Source: Verticillium longisporum (taxonomy: Eukaryota; Ascomycota; Sordariomycetes; Glomerellales; Plectosphaerellaceae). From it: 64,000 bases of DNA. This document shows, piece after piece, positions 1-13,320 of the stretch (its first letter is position 1; every line of letters begins with the position of its first letter). The DNA lies in assembly GCA_019188255.1 (NCBI GenBank), contig JAETXT010000009.1, forward strand, positions 3,162,001-3,226,000. The letters are read 5' to 3'. The position numbers and the translations under genes are program-made. The notes under the pieces were generated by a model that saw only the letters and a list, made by a program, of their open reading frames with translations, made no database searches and was not told the origin of the DNA.

Positions 1-779
1 ATGTCGTTCCTGCATGCCCTGCCAGACTTCCTCCAGGATGCTTAATTTAGACAACGTAGCGACCTCCTCACCCCACACTCTGCAGCATGCCATGATCAAC
101 GACGGTTCATCGAGACACATTCACTAGCTCGCCGCCACTCTGCTCGCCTCCTCCATGCTGGGCGGTAAACAGGAACATGTCAACCACAAATAAATCACGG
201 CACGCAAATCACGGCACGCAAATCACGGCACGCAAATCATGGCACGGCAACACGTGCTCATCTTCAGCCGCCTGGGTCAAGATGCAGTTGTCATTTCTCA
301 TATCGTTTTGGCCCCCCTCCCCCTTTACCAAAAGGGCTTCCTGGTAGCAGGCCCACGGCATGGCGGATCCAGAGCGGGACCCTGCCATGTGCTCTCAAAA
401 CCTATGCTCGAGTCGTCGCTTGCCATGATGGAATTCATATCGTCCCCAGCCAGTCGGATCGTCCTTCTTGCTGTCCATGACCAGGGACCCGATCGCAAGC
501 GCTCACGCAAACGAAAACGCAAACGCCTGACACCCACGCGCCCTCATGCATACTCTTTCGTCCGGATGTAGCCCGTGCCAGGTCTCTCTTTTCTAATTAT
601 TCTTCTCCCCGCCACGTTACCCTGTCTCTCAGATGCCCGCCGAGGGACGCCAGGAACAGGAACGGCATCGCCCCAGCTGTGTGACTTGCTGTGCTTCAGC
701 CACTCAGAGCCCGCAGCTGAACGTCCGCCATGCTCTTCATCTGATCCGACGACGAGTCCTCCCAGTCTTGGTGACCTGG
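1..779. other. Intergenic, left edge
   Basis: No supportable gene. The small open frames here lack recognisable domains and overlap each other on both strands. The stretch lies beyond the stop codon of the minus-strand deubiquitinase gene and probably holds its 3' untranslated region. A 14-bp tandem repeat lies at 192-247 and is listed separately. Confidence 0.6.
192..247. repeat. 14-bp tandem repeat, 4 copies
   Basis: The unit AAATCACGGCACGC is repeated at 192-205, 206-219 and 220-233. A fourth copy at 234-247 differs at two positions. It is non-coding and lies about 530 bp past the deubiquitinase stop codon. It looks like a minisatellite from replication slippage. Confidence 0.9.
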
Positions 780-3700
780 TCAGCATCGCGTCGCCTCGCA
801 CGACTCCAACGTATCCGTCTCGCTGCAGTACGACAGAGGGGACATACCGGAACCGTCCTCATCCAGCTCTTCGATCAACAGACGCTCTACCGACTCGAGG
901 ATCCCTGCAGGTAAAAGTTAGCACGTCGTGGTCCTTCGGGGTGCTCAACATGTCTTCGACTTACCTTCCTTGAGGTGATGGAACCCCTCCCGCGACACGC
1001 CGCCGTCAATGTCTATTTCAAAATACGCCTCGCTGGCGACGATCATCTTGTGCAGCGGCTCGATCGTCGACCCCACTACTTGCCGCTCGGCAAGCACGTA
1101 CTGCTCCTGAAGGTACTGAAGGCAGCCAACGCCGAGCTGCCTGGCAGCCTGGACTAGCCTGTCGTGCAATTCTGCGTCCTCGTGTGCCCATTGCGTCTCG
1201 TATCTGACGAGGAAGCCCTCGATCCACTGCTGAGCCAGGCTTGCAGATCGCTTGTCAACACATCCGATCAACCCAGGACCCCAGAGCGGTACCAGCTCCA
1301 GGTGCATCATGAGACCCGGTTTGGCTTCTGCCAGCGGCATGCAGACCAGCGCTTGTATCGCTCGCTGGAAAAAGTCAAGGAACGATTTCCCCTCGTTGTT
1401 CTCCAACACCCTGCACGCCTGAGTAACGTGTTGCAGTACTTGCTGCGACGTGTCCGGATCATTGCAGTGGGTGACAAACGTCAGCGCCGCCCACAGGAAA
1501 GGCACCATGGAGTGCATTTCAGCCTTGCCAGAAATCATATTCCCAAGCACTCGAGTCACGCACTTCTGCATGTGTTCGTCACCCTTGGCCAGACGGCAAA
1601 TGATGGCGCAAGTATCTTGTTGCTCCTGATCGATCTCGAGGAGTCGCCGAATGAAGAAGCTGCCGCCGTAGTCCCTGTCTTCGGCGAACAGTACATTAAC
1701 CTCTTCAGAAGTCCAAGGGAGCGGCTGCGACGGGTCCTCTAGATAAAGGGCGAGACGTTCGTTTGCTTCCTCGACCATGTCGTCTTGCACGAGTGGCTCC
1801 AGGGCTTTCATCAGATGGTTGATGAGCTGGATAATCACATCGTATGACGGAGGCTTGTTAGACATCCTGCGAGACAGACCACGAACCAACATGACATAAT
1901 GCTCCGGCAGGCCGGGGTAGTTGGCGTCAGCTGCGATGACGAACATGAGGTCCTTCAACCAATCGTCGTGAAGTAGAGCAGCTGTTTCGGCGTCGCCCAG
2001 CTCAGCGAACCTCAAGATTAAGTGGAAGCACTCGTTCCACGAACGCAGGTTGCAATGAAAATTCTCAAAGATTTTTCGAAACAGAATCAACGCACCGTCG
2101 ATTGCCGAGTTTGGAACGAGGATTTCGTCGTCGGCCGGCGGCGCCTCCGAGCCATAATAGGCAGGGTAGTGTTCTCGAAATTCTTCAAGCGCAATGAGCA
2201 ACATGTCGCCTGGTGCGAGGCGGTAAGATGGTTCGGGGTTCCGTTGCACCAATTGTCGAAATGCCTCCGGACGCCCGACAAAATAGTCGAGAAACGCTTC
2301 TGCGCATTTGTGACAGTTCCGGAATCGTGTCTGCAAGCTGGTCTTGTATCTGTGGAAGAGAACGCTCGTCTTGCTCCGTCCAACGACTTGATCTAGGTGT
2401 CCGAGAAGCATAGCCATGGCGCTCCGCTCTGCTTGATGCTCAAGAGAGCACTGGCCGTTGTTGAAAGACATCATAAATTCAAAAAACTGGAGAGCAAAGA
2501 CGGCGTGATTGCGATCGAACAGACAATGCCTTCGAAGAAACACCGTGTTGTTGTTCTTGATGACTTCATGCAGGTCCGGAATGATGTCAACATGTAGCGG
2601 TGGCACTAACCCTTGAGCCTGCATCTCTTGCCGCGATGCCCTCAGGACAGACGAGCGTTGGTAGAACAGCATGTAGGCGCTGTAAGATTTGTCGTAGGCA
2701 ACGCTGTTGGCATCGTTGACCTGATTCGTGTCGGGACCTCCAAACGTGGCCGCCTCAAGCTGTGCAGCGTCCCAAGTCGATACTGCCTCGTCATTGAACT
2801 CGAGCCAGGTCTCCTGATCTGCAGTCGACGGCCGTTCACGAATGTAGGAGTAATAGTGGCCAGATTCCGCGGTTCCGGAGTGAACGAGAACGCCAACAAG
2901 CTCAAACACATCTTCCTCGCTTGTCGGAGACTCTTGGTTCAAATAGTCGACAGTGTAGGGCCGCATATCGATTCTGTTCGGGAAGGAGAAGTAGTCATTG
3001 ATCTTGCTTCTCGTGAGAGTGCGTAGATTGAAATCGAAACGTTTGAGGTGAAAGATAAGATCGTTGGGAATGTCTTTAAGACAAGCCCTGTCAGGCTTGT
3101 TAGTTGGGTTGATCCACATGATACAGAAAAATCGGTGCGCACCTTTTCACAGCATCGACGTGGCGGTCGCAAGTCGAGCATTTATACTTGTTTTCTGATG
3201 AAAAATTAGCCTTGTTGGGAATATCGCTGAAGGGTTCACTTACCTCCTTCCATAATCTCTCCATCAACGTAATCCCGAAGACTATCAAGAAGGGTCGTTT
3301 TGCCTTTAATGTCGCACTGGATGGCAGAGAATGGTTCGAGACGTTCCGAGATGTGATCGCACTCCTTCGATCGGACCTGCTGAACGAGTTGACCACCATA
3401 GAATGCACGGAAGGCGTTTCTTTTGCCTGCGGACGCCATTTGAGACTCCCATCGGTCGAACAGCAGGTTGTAGAACTCGTCAACATCCATCTGGTTATGG
3501 ATATCGATCATGGTGTCATCGTAGGTCTTTATCCAGCTCACCATTTGACTGGTGTCGACGTATCGTTGACTGGTTTCCTGCATGTGGGCAAATGTGATTT
3601 GCGTCTCCTCCAACAGCTCCTGGTTAGATCCTCCAGTGGGGGCCTCCATCATGAAGCGTCGAAAGTTTGTGTTCATGAACAGTTGGGTGAACAAAGAGTT

Positions 3701-6700
3701 GAGGTAGCAGGTGTTGGAGAGATTTCGCAACCCTGCGTACCCACACTCTGCTCGTACGGCCTGGTCCCGGTCGAAATTCATCGGCAGCTCATATTGATAC
3801 GGTTCGGCTTGATTGCACAACAAATCAGTACCTCAGCTGTATACGGGAAGTGGGAAAACATACCGCCAGGTCGAGTGTCGAATATCACAAGTTTTCCTAG
3901 TTGCCTCAAAAGATCAGTTCTGTGCTGCTGATTTCCTTTCGCGATATCGAGAAGTGTCTCGCACAACATTTCGCGGGATGATGGGGACAAAAGTGATCGA
4001 GGTGTAGGCTGCGTCGTCCGCCGGCGCGGAGGGGGAAAGAGATGTCTCCAGAACAACTCATTAATCAAGCCGCTGCGATCGTTAGTACGAAGCTTGTGAT
4101 CCTCATGCAAGGTTGTCTTACGGAGCGAACGAACAGCTTTCGAGTATCTGTTCGTCCTTGAGACAACAGCGAAGAAGCCTGAGCAACCCGCTGGCTAATC
4201 GGTCCTCAATGAAGGGCTTTCCCAATTGCTGGATCATGGGCCAGTCAGTGTGGATGCTTGGAAAAGCTCATGTTCTTACGTACCTCAGACGTCTCGTGCC
4301 CTGTCAAGGCTATGATGCAGTCATGAACAAGCTCATTTGCACGCACGACTGTCGATTGTAGGGCCAGGAGTTTCTTGAGAATCAACTGCGTCAAGATGAA
4401 AAATTCGTTACAACTCTGCGGTAGATCCATGGCTCGGGGCACCAGGCTGTTTAAAACAGGCCAGAGGAATTCGCAGAATGCGGTGGATGTCACAGCGGCT
4501 CTGCGTACCACCGTGTTAGCTAAGAAACGTCCCCTGGAAGGACTGTTCATACCTCTCAAAATCTGTGCTCCTCGTGTTTATTGCTTTGACAATCTCCATA
4601 CGAACGTAAGGCGATGGCTCCTGCAAGACAAGTCTTTCAATCAGGGCAGCAATGCCGTGATACTGCTGAAGGGATATCCAGAATTCGACATCGGTAGTTG
4701 ATGACAGAAGGATTGAGGCGAAAGTCTTCGTGATCAAGTCAACCGTAGCCTCATTGCGTGACGAATCTACAGCAAAGACCAGAATGTCAACAAGACATGC
4801 TACGGGTGCGGTGGTCATTGACGTCGCCAGCGGTAGCATCAAGTACGAATCTGTCCTGCGGTCAGCTAAGACTCACTTCTCGTCGTGGCGGCTCAACGTA
4901 CCCTGCAGGATGTGAAGGTAGAGGCCTATCAACTCTTGGCAAAGAAATAATTTGTGGGAGGAGGAGCAGTCATCCAGAGCCTCGCGATCTGAAAGAGCGG
5001 CCACTACTAATGCTTGAGACCGAGTCAAGGCCTTGGCAAGGACATCTTCGCCGCGATCGTCGTCACGCCCTGAACTGACAGCAGCGGCCTGTTTGCGACG
5101 CGCCGATTTGAGATACTCCTTCAGAGCGTAAACTGCATATATAGACTTGTGACACTGTCCTTTCGGAAATATGTCACGATGAGTGGTTGCAGTTGAATCG
5201 ATGGCTTTCAAGATTTTAGCATCGACGGGGAGGTTGACGAGGAAATGGAAAATCTATAGCATTGTTAGCACTTTTCTCTAATGCCACTTCCCGAAAGATC
5301 ATACCTCGCTAGCGAGCGGTTCCTGTAGGTCGAGGTAGTTCCAAAGCTGCCCAAAATGACTGAGAATCTCAATCTCAAGGAATGAGGCGCCAGGGTTTGC
5401 TCTTGTCGCAGGAGCTACCCCTCCTACCTCTCGCTTGACCAACAGCAGGCCCGTTGTCATGCCGATATCTTTGAGCGAGCGAGAAATTTCATCCTCATCA
5501 GGGGCAAAAATCTTGCCGTGATGATACACACGGTAGTTATCAAATCCCGTGACTTCTCGCAGGCGCGCCAGTAGCGTTGCCACTGTGTTGTCGGCTCCGA
5601 TTTCTAGAGGCGACATGTCGGACTTGCCCCCACCGTCATAAGACTCGTATTGCAGGTCGGTAAGCTCGCCTTTCACAGTGCATGGCACTTGCGACATGAG
5701 GGAACGAAGATCGGGGGCTGCGAATTGGGGGTTTGACTGATGCGCCTTAAGGAACTCGCGCAGCAGTGCGAGAGATCGTATGAAGATTCGCTCTTGGGCC
5801 TGCGCATGCTCGTCGTCGTTGGCTTCGTGCGGTGCGTCCTCAGTAGAATGACGAGCCTCAATTGCTCTTGCTGCGCCGTCGAGTTGGCCCAGGCAACGGT
5901 TGACCATGCGTGTATGAACCGCCCGCGCCCTGTGGTGTGGGTAAGCCAAAATGGCCTTGCTTCCGATGTAGACATCCTTGACCAGTATCGAGATCATCAA
6001 GTCAACCAAGTCCGAGTCGGCAACGCGCAGCATCATGTGCCAGATGAGTTCGATCGCTTTCTGTGCAAGACCCTGCTCGTCATCAAGAACCTCTGTCATC
6101 TCATCCACTAATGGCAGAAGAAGAGACTTCGCAAACTGCAGGGCGCCGTTCGAGAAGCATTGGGGAGGAAGTCCATGAAGCATCTCCGCGAAGCACCGTG
6201 TGATATACGGGTTCTCTTGCTTGCTATTAGCAACAATGGCGTTGAGAAGTCGCCAGGCGGTGGCCCTGTCTTCAGGACAATACGCCCGAGGGCCGACAAG
6301 AGCGTCCCAGAGACGAGCTCCCAGGTCATCCGTAAGACTTGAGGGTTCGTGAACGATGATCCCGTACAGAAAGTCAGTCCGCGGGCTGTTTTGGGGACCG
6401 CTGAGTATAGCTGATAGGCCAGCTTTCCTGCCTGCATCTATCGCATGCTCGAGCTCTTCGACGAGGAGACGTGTCAAGTCATAATCCGCCACAGCCTCCC
6501 TTAGATCCGTAGCAGTTGGACGATTTAGAGTAGCCACACACCATAGGCTGCCTAAAGTCGTGTCTGATGCCGATGCTATGTCCCTAGCGCACTCAGCCAT
6601 GATCTCTTGGCGCGTCTGTGGATCCAAGCCGAGTACAATCAGATCTTTGAGCCGCGTGATGGCAATTTGATGAAGCTCGGGGTGCGCGAAATGTGAGTGA

Positions 6701-8917
6701 CCGGCCAGCTCCGATGACTCGCGCAGCAAGCGAGTGCATAATTTGAGGAGAAGAGAGTTGGGTTGTGAGCCTTCCTGCCGGCATTTGTGTGCGATGCACT
6801 TTAGAGTCCTCTCGCAAATCGTTCGCAGATTGGGCGTGAACATATCAATAGGCAAGGTCTGGAACTTCTCGCACAAATATACCAGCCTGTCCACATCAAG
6901 TAGATTGAGAACCGGTTCTGACATGCGGAGGAGGGCGTCCGAAACCCGAGGGTTCTGAGTTTTGGTCATGGTACTCCAAAGAAGATCAGTCTGCTCGTTA
7001 GAATAGAGTTTCGTTACGGCTAGAAACCCAACAATATTGCCGCTCTCGCCGGTGATCTCGGGATGGCAGCTTGACCCAAGTGTGTAATCAACCAGCTCAG
7101 TATGTAGGATGTACTGGGCGACGTGGGTCAGGAGCTCGTTCGGGATCAGGTCCTCGCTATGTTGCTTCCATAGCTGAACCAACTCGGAACCCATCTGAGT
7201 GACCGCCATGACGCGCAGCTGCATCTGGCTGCATCGTATGAGGCTGGCCATAATATCCAGACGCCACTCACAAGCAATGGCGTCGGCGGTGTAGTGGGCA
7301 GGTAGCCCCGGATGATTTTGTGCGTGCAGGTCGAGGCGGTCTTTGGCCTGTCGATGCTCCCCACCAAGGCTTGTCTTAAGAATCTCGGTCAAGGAGTTCA
7401 GCAGTACGGAAGCAGAATCAGGGTTGAGCTGTGTGACGTGCTTCTCGATGATATATGACAGGGCATCTGCCACAATCTGGTAGAATTGAAAACCAATGGT
7501 CAGATAAGAGCGAAACTCATTGATATTCGGGTTGGCCGGGTTGCGCAGAGCTCGCGCTGCTTCTGAGATCAAGAGGGCGGCCAATTGTGAGACTGGCCCG
7601 AGGTGTTCAATCATCTGTGGGAACTTCTTGATGAGAGCCACTTCAGTCTGGGCGAGCTTGAGGAGGCAACCTATTCGTCCACCTGTGGAGGCCTGGAGAG
7701 CACGCAGAAGCATAGCACGCTCGTCAAAAGGTCGCGCTGTGCTTCAACGTCTGCAACCTGAGAGTTGTGTCGCCGCATTTGGTCTCGGCGAGCGATTCGG
7801 TTCACTCCTGATACAAGCGATGCCGAGATGGGACACGGTGGTTCGTGCTCGTCAAGCTGAGGCATCATCGCGCGACAGCTGGTAAGAAACTCTAGGTCAA
7901 CGGCGGTGATGAGCCCAGTGAAATGGGCAAAGCCGTTGATGACTAGGCTGGCGGTCGCCCGCAGGACGCTGTTCCTCGGGTAAAGTGACCTTCAATCCAA
8001 GTTCAGCATCGAGTCAAGTCTTGGTTGCCGAAGGATGCTTACCGTTTCAGAGCAATGCTGAAGAATAGTTCTGGGAGAGCATACCAAAATGCAGGTTGAG
8101 ATTGAAAGTATCCGAGAGTCTCTTGTGCAGAAATGCGACGGAAAAAGTTGATGCACAGCTCAACCCATCGACAGAGCTGGGAGAGAACGCTTTCTTCTCC
8201 TGAACTGGCTGTCATATTGGTCAATAGAGTGTCTGCAGGGAATAGCGGACAGCTCCTACCAGTCTGAAAATATTGAACGAGGCGAGAAACTGCTGCCGGA
8301 AGTGGCTCGGCATGGTCATGAAAAGGGAAGCTGAAGATGGGATTGGCGAAATCGCCAATACCTGTTTCTGCGTCTAAGCTGGCGGTGCTGGCGGCTGATG
8401 AGGTCGAGGTGTTATCCGCCTCGGCGGGTAACGGTATGCGGTTGCTTGCGATCTCGGCATCGTCGGCTGATCCATCCAGCTGCCCATGAAGGTCATCGAG
8501 CTGCTGAATGTCGTGACCCGGGTGAGGTGAGACGGGCGAGGAGGAACTGATGTCACTGTGAGGCTGGTTCCGCAGATTTATTGTCGTGACTCGACTTGAA
8601 GGTGGCTCGCTCAGAGGGCCAGCACCAGATGATTGTCGTTCGGGGGTACGGGGTTCAGCCGAAGCAGTGTCGACTTGCATGGCATGAGCGTGGTCAACCT
8701 GTCCCAGATGATCGCCCTGGTCGATGGTACCAGAGCTCGTCATGTGTTGATCGGAGGCCGGACTCTCAGCAGACAGGCTGGGCGAGCCGGAGTGGGATGT
8801 GCGTCGTCGCTTACGAGATGATAAGGGTCCTTCATCGAAGGGGTTGAGTCGTGTAGGGCCAGGCTCAGACGAGGCAGCGCGGTCGGGAGCGTCCGAGGAT
8901 AATGTTGGTTGATCCAT
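780..8917 (-). CDS. Giant USP-family ubiquitin C-terminal hydrolase (USP9X/USP34-like)
   Basis: Cysteine deubiquitinase of about 2,535 residues, similar in size to human USP9X. Eleven exons on the minus strand: 8043-8917, 5305-7989, 4902-5253, 4553-4850, 4284-4500, 4122-4228, 3864-4072, 3244-3807, 3143-3194, 965-3087, 780-904. All ten introns are 49-60 nt with GT-AG ends. The N-terminus is Ser/Pro-rich and disordered, followed by a long helical region. A ubiquitin-like segment lies near residues 1060-1155. The USP core has the Cys box GLRNLSNTCYLNSL (catalytic Cys near 1615), a CSTC zinc motif, LKRFDF, and the His box SGHYYSYIR (His near 1864). The start is the first ATG; 27 bp of in-frame sequence upstream opens only with GTG. 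One base appears missing in AAAA at 7726-7729; adding it gives 7,608 nt, a multiple of three. Family assignment is firm; target proteins are unknown. Confidence 0.9.
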
Positions 8918-9910
8918 CTGGCAAGCACAAGAGGTGCTCAGCACAGATGCCAGCGTTGCCTACGTCGTCACTCGATCGGGCAAGACGAGTCGACGAGGAC
9001 TGATCAATATTAGCATGTGGGATTGACTAGGGTGGTGTGCCACTAGAGGGTGCTGGACGGCTGTCTGGCGAAGGGGTGCGTGAGGGCATGCAAGGCTGTA
9101 GATGATTCATGTAATAGGATATGAGCTTGGAGGGGGATGTCGTCAGAGCAGAAGACTGTGATGAGCACTGCGACTGTTGGCCTTTCGCATTCCAGGCAGG
9201 TATGCGGGGTAGCATTCACCAGCAAGCTGGGCACGAACACGATGGAACGGGGCCAAAAAGTCGGTCGCCGCCTCGTGTTCACGGTTGGTGATGGGTGGTG
9301 CAGTATCCCCGACGCGTATTCAATCTTCCAAACGCGACTGCACTGAAGCTCTTGGGGGGTCCTGCTCGTTAGGGTGGGTTTGGCTGGACAAGTGGTGGCA
9401 AGATAGGGAGTGTAGCGAGAAGTGAGGGGGGATGAGCTCGAACGAGGCTAAGATAAGGCCAGGGTACTGTACGTGTGAAGAGATGGCGCGAGGAAGGGGC
9501 GCTAGGCAGCTATGAAATTAAGAGTTTGCTTACCCTTTGGACCGTTGGGGCACAAAGGTACCTAGGTGGCTGCGAGATGGTTTGCCGTTGTGTACGGATA
9601 GGGACTGTCACTGAGCCGTGACGTGATGTGCTGGTGGATGGGAGTGCAATGAAGGCGGGGAGGGGCGTGATCCGAGTAAGTTCAGTACCTAGGTAGGTTG
9701 AGAAGAGGAACTGATTACATCAGATTTGGGGTCGCAGAGCCCCAGCCTGGCAGGCGTGGGCGTTGGTGTGTGGGTGTCTCGGGAGTTGAAATGCTCAAAA
9801 GAAGCGAGTGACCTGATAAAGGCGTGCGAGGCCCGGACAGTCGAGAGCAGCGTCAGATGGGGTCCAAGCATGCAGACATTACATTTGTCTTCAGTCGGCG
9901 AAGAAGGCCA

Positions 9911-9992
9911 AGTCGTAGGTAGGTAAGGTAGGTAAGGTAGTAAGGTTAGGTAGCTTTGAAGAAGATGAATGTGCCCAAGGTAAGGTAGGTAG
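9911..9992. repeat. AGGTA-rich direct repeats
   Basis: Runs of GTAGGTAGGTAAGG-like units occur at 9914-9955 and again around 9976-9992. The same word and its complement TACCTACC recur in other intergenic stretches of the window (12520-12570, 43890-43945, 51210-51256) but not in coding exons. The function is unknown. Confidence 0.7.
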
Positions 9993-10366
9993 CTGAGTGA
10001 CTAGACAGGCAGGTAAGTGAATATTTGGGGAAAGAGCTGGAGCCCGTGATGTTGAAGTGACGGGCGGGGAAGGGCATCCATGCGTTAGCACCTCAGGCAG
10101 GTTGACAGGCAGGCCAAAGTGTACCTGGATGCAAGCCTTGGGCGTGGAGAGCTGTGGCTCACATGCACTGACCACAGCACCAGCTAAGCGCCTAGGCAGG
10201 CGGTGGGCTATGCTATGCGTAATGTAAGGCGGGCAGGCTGGCAGGGGGGTCTGAAGTGAACTTTTTCAGTTTGAACTCCAGAAAATCATGCTTCCAGCGA
10301 AGATTGTTTCACTGAGTAGGACCATCTGAGAAAATTACTTCAGAGATGGGATCACTGATCAACGGG

Positions 10367-10412
10367 TCCAGACTCCAGGCTCCAGGCTCCAGGATCCAGG
10401 CTCCATCCAGGC
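10367..10412. repeat. CTCCAGG tandem repeat
   Basis: About six imperfect copies of the 7-bp unit CTCCAGG (variants GATCCAGG and CATCCAGG). Non-coding minisatellite between the deubiquitinase and POP3 genes. Confidence 0.8.
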
Positions 10413-11171
10413 TTTTTTTGTGAACAGCAAAGACAGGTGGCAGCCAGATGCCGAGTCACCACGCAGCCAACGGTTCTAAGTTCCACAAGCCACCAGGCTC
10501 GACGGCCACCCGCATTGAACATTGGCTTGACACCAGATGCCCGAGCTAAAGGCAATGAACGCCCCAAACTGGTGGAAGTGAACACACTGCATCATGCACC
10601 TTCGCCCATCTTTGGAAAAGGCCGACTGGGCCTCTCGCAATCATGATGACCACTTAGACTGCGACGTTGCTGAGAACAGAGGTACCCTGTGCTCGTCCAG
10701 GCACTGAGGGTGACCGATGTGCTCGTGGTCAGGTCCTGAAAGGTTGCATTGGGGCGCCACTGTCACTTGTGTACTGTTTGCCTTCCCCACTACATACCAA
10801 GCTCGCGGCCCTGGGGCACGTAAAGGCTCCCGTGATATACCTGGGTACCTACCATGAGGTAGGCCATGCCATTTTCTTTCACGTTGGAATTCACAACTTT
10901 GGAGCTCCCCGCAGCTTGTGATCTGTTTTCGTAATCATGAGGGATCAGGTAGAGTCTGATATGTTCACTTCTCCGGGGGAGAGGGGCAGGGGCGTTAGCG
11001 CCTCGCTTATCGCTTCTACTGCCTTAGTCTTCTTGTGAGTTATTCATAGGCCAGGTCGTTTTTCTGATCCAACAACCACCGTATTCAGGTGGTCAGGTAT
11101 CTCAAGGCCATGAAAAGAAACCAACTCTTACACCGCGTTCGCATCGAGGTCAAAAGCTTGAAGACAGCATC

Positions 11172-12026
11172 ATGAAACCAACTACCGCTCCCCTCCGTAA
11201 AAAAGTCGTGCACTCGGTTGACACGTCCTTTTCCTCAGTCGAATGGTATGTGACCCAGGGATGTGAAGCTTATGCCGCGCCATACCTAGGACTAACTCAG
11301 GGAAGGCCTTCAATATCCGAACAAGACCAAGACGCTATACTGGAGCTAATCATCAGGTACGCTTTATAGCACATCATGCTGGGGAAATCGAAAAGCTGGG
11401 CAGCTTGCTTTGAGGCAACTCCGACTAACCACTCGCACAGTCTCCTTGCGCCTCTTGGTCACCATCGCAGAACTGCACAAGCATCCAAGGGCAAGCGGGA
11501 TACGAAGCGCAAACGCGACTCCGCATTGGCGACATCAGATTCCTTGTCAAAGCCTCCAGCCCCTGAAATAGCATCTTTTGTCGATATTGGCTTATCTGCC
11601 ATCACGCGGATTTTACAAGAACATGTTTCTCAAAATGTCGATTCGGTTGACGCAACAAAGTCACCTTATGCCCTGATCTTCGTAGCTCGTTCAGGGCAAG
11701 CATCGGCTTTCAACAGTCATTATCCGCAGCTCGTGGCCGTCGCCTCACAGTCCTCGTCATCCAACCACTCGATCAGGCTGGTCGGGTACTCAAAGCCATG
11801 CGCGCCAGCTCTTAGTGCAAGTCTAGGAATTCCTAGGGTTTCGTCTGTGGGAATACGCCACGGAGCTCCTCTATCCAAGCCTCTCATCGACTTCGTCCAA
11901 GGCTGTGTTCCTCCTATCACCATCCCGTGGTTAAGCGAAGCCGAGATTGGACAGTACCGTCACACACGTCTCATATCTGAAGAGAAACTGGTGCCCAGTA
12001 AGCAAGCAACATCAACAGCACCATAG
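11172..12026 (+). CDS. POP3: RNase P/MRP subunit Pop3
   Basis: Predicted 256-residue protein of the Pop3/Rpp38 family, an L7Ae-fold subunit of nuclear RNase P (tRNA 5' end maturation) and RNase MRP (pre-rRNA cleavage). Exons 11172-11356 and 11441-12026 are joined across an 84-nt intron (GTACGC...CGCACAG, branch CTAAC), phase 2. Splicing restores ...ELIISLLAPLGHHR, the LLxPLG motif I associate with fungal Pop3. The N-terminal part has the expected S-Ser/Thr-x-F...EW pattern, followed by a basic KRDTKRKR stretch. The central ALIFVARSGQ and GIPRVSSVGI segments fit the L7Ae-like core. The ATG at 11172 is the only start that keeps the conserved N-terminus. Neighbouring NOC3, NIP7 and EFG1 also act in RNA and ribosome maturation. 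Low sequence conservation in this family limits certainty. Confidence 0.75.
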
Positions 12027-13320
12027 GCGACAAGAAAAATCATCTGCGGCAGGTCTGTAGACTTGGTCAATGCATTAGGATCAATGATTTTCAATTTCCT
12101 TTTGACAAGCAACTACCTTGCCTTACTCCAGTATAAATAATCAGAATCTGAGCCCAAGACCGCCTCGAGAGACCGACTTACAATCACGACCGTGTGTCAC
12201 ATTCATCTTGAACTCTCACGGCATGATTCCAATCTTCTTCCATCGTGCTTGAAGAGGTACATGCGAGGCCATTTACAAAGGCTCGGGAAAAGAGAAAGCA
12301 CAGCTGTGCTGCAAAGCGAAGAGTTCTACTTTTAATCACAAAGCTCGGTGTACTCATGTACCAAGTCCATTGGTCCATCTTTGAGGAAAGATCGGTGCTT
12401 AAAAGAAATGGCACATGCATTTGATATGCGCAAGCCATACTTTTAATTGTCTGTCAAAACTATTCTGTGCATGAGGCACTGGAACATGATCGACGAGTGC
12501 CTGGAAGATTCGTGAGCGACCTACCTACCTACCTTACCTACCTAGGTACCTACCCAGGTATGGAAGGTACCTTACTGAGATTGGAACAGTTCGGTGCCTC
12601 CTGCTCGTCTTGATATGCCATCCCTCAAGTGGAGCATAGCACCCCAAGGCAGGCAGCGGCGACCTGAGAGCCCGGTTGCTGTCGCCGCAGTCTTCTGTGC
12701 ACTCATGGGTCACTTCTATTTCCGATATTGACAAACATGTCGGGGCTTATCCTCTCTCCTTGTTCTACCTAGGTAGGCGCCAGCTTTACCACTAATCTTC
12801 CTCACCAACCGTGAGTTGACAGCTTCCATGAGGCAAGCCAGCTGAGTGTGCCGCACCTTCTGCAATCAACTATACATTATTACGGGTCTTAAGCGCTTGC
12901 AGCGCTGTTAAGAACCAGACGGAACTTTTCTTGCCCCTCACACCTTTCAAGTTGTTGCCTGCAGGTTCAACAGCAGCTTCAGGGACTCACTCTCAAGGTC
13001 TGGGTGGCCTACGGCTTAGGACCAACTGCTTTTGCCAACCTGCTCACTCTCAGAACGGCTTCCAATATCGACTTTTCAGAGGTAAGATAATCCTGATTTC
13101 ATGGAATCGAAGCCGGCCTTGACATTGGCCATGTTAACTGACTTTACGTCTGCCAGCTACACCGTGTGACTGCCAAGCGTCAAGTTACGTCTGTCGCGGA
13201 TTTGATACCTCAAGCAGTTTGCAACAGACCGTGGCTCCGTTGTGTGACTCAAGCTATCTGCCGCCAGATAACTTACCCGTCCTTGGTCTATCGTCTCGTA
13301 GGAACACACCAGTCCACATC
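12027..13320. other. Intergenic, promoter of the 13321 gene
   Basis: No supportable coding frame. A dense TACCTACCTACCTTACC cluster lies at about 12520-12570, and ACCTAGGTAGG at about 12767. A good intron signature, GTAAGAT at 13082 to CTGCCAG ending at 13156 with GTTAACTGAC as branch region, suggests a 5' UTR intron of the downstream gene. That intron is inferred. Confidence 0.5.
12519..12572. repeat. TACCTACC/CCTAGGTA motif cluster
   Basis: Successive CTACCTACC, TTACCTACCTAGG and TACCTACCCAGG words end in GGTACC. The cluster is partly palindromic around ACCTAGGT. It is non-coding, in the gap between POP3 and the 13321 gene. Confidence 0.8.

Larger units (their letters stand above)
8918..11171. 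other. Intergenic, 2.25 kb, repeat-motif rich
   Basis: Lies between the divergent deubiquitinase (-) and POP3 (+) genes, so it must hold both promoters. No convincing coding frame. Short direct repeats built on AGGTA and CCTAGGT occur near 9556, 9685, 9914-9955, 9976-9992 and 10846. A CTCCAGG repeat lies at 10367-10412. Confidence 0.6.

Noticed and set aside
4851..4901. Alternative 21-nt intron in the deubiquitinase (GTGAGT to CCGCAG)
   Set aside because: Too short for fungal splicing. The 51-nt choice from GTACGT to GGACAG with a GCTGAC branch gives the correct frame and matches the other introns.
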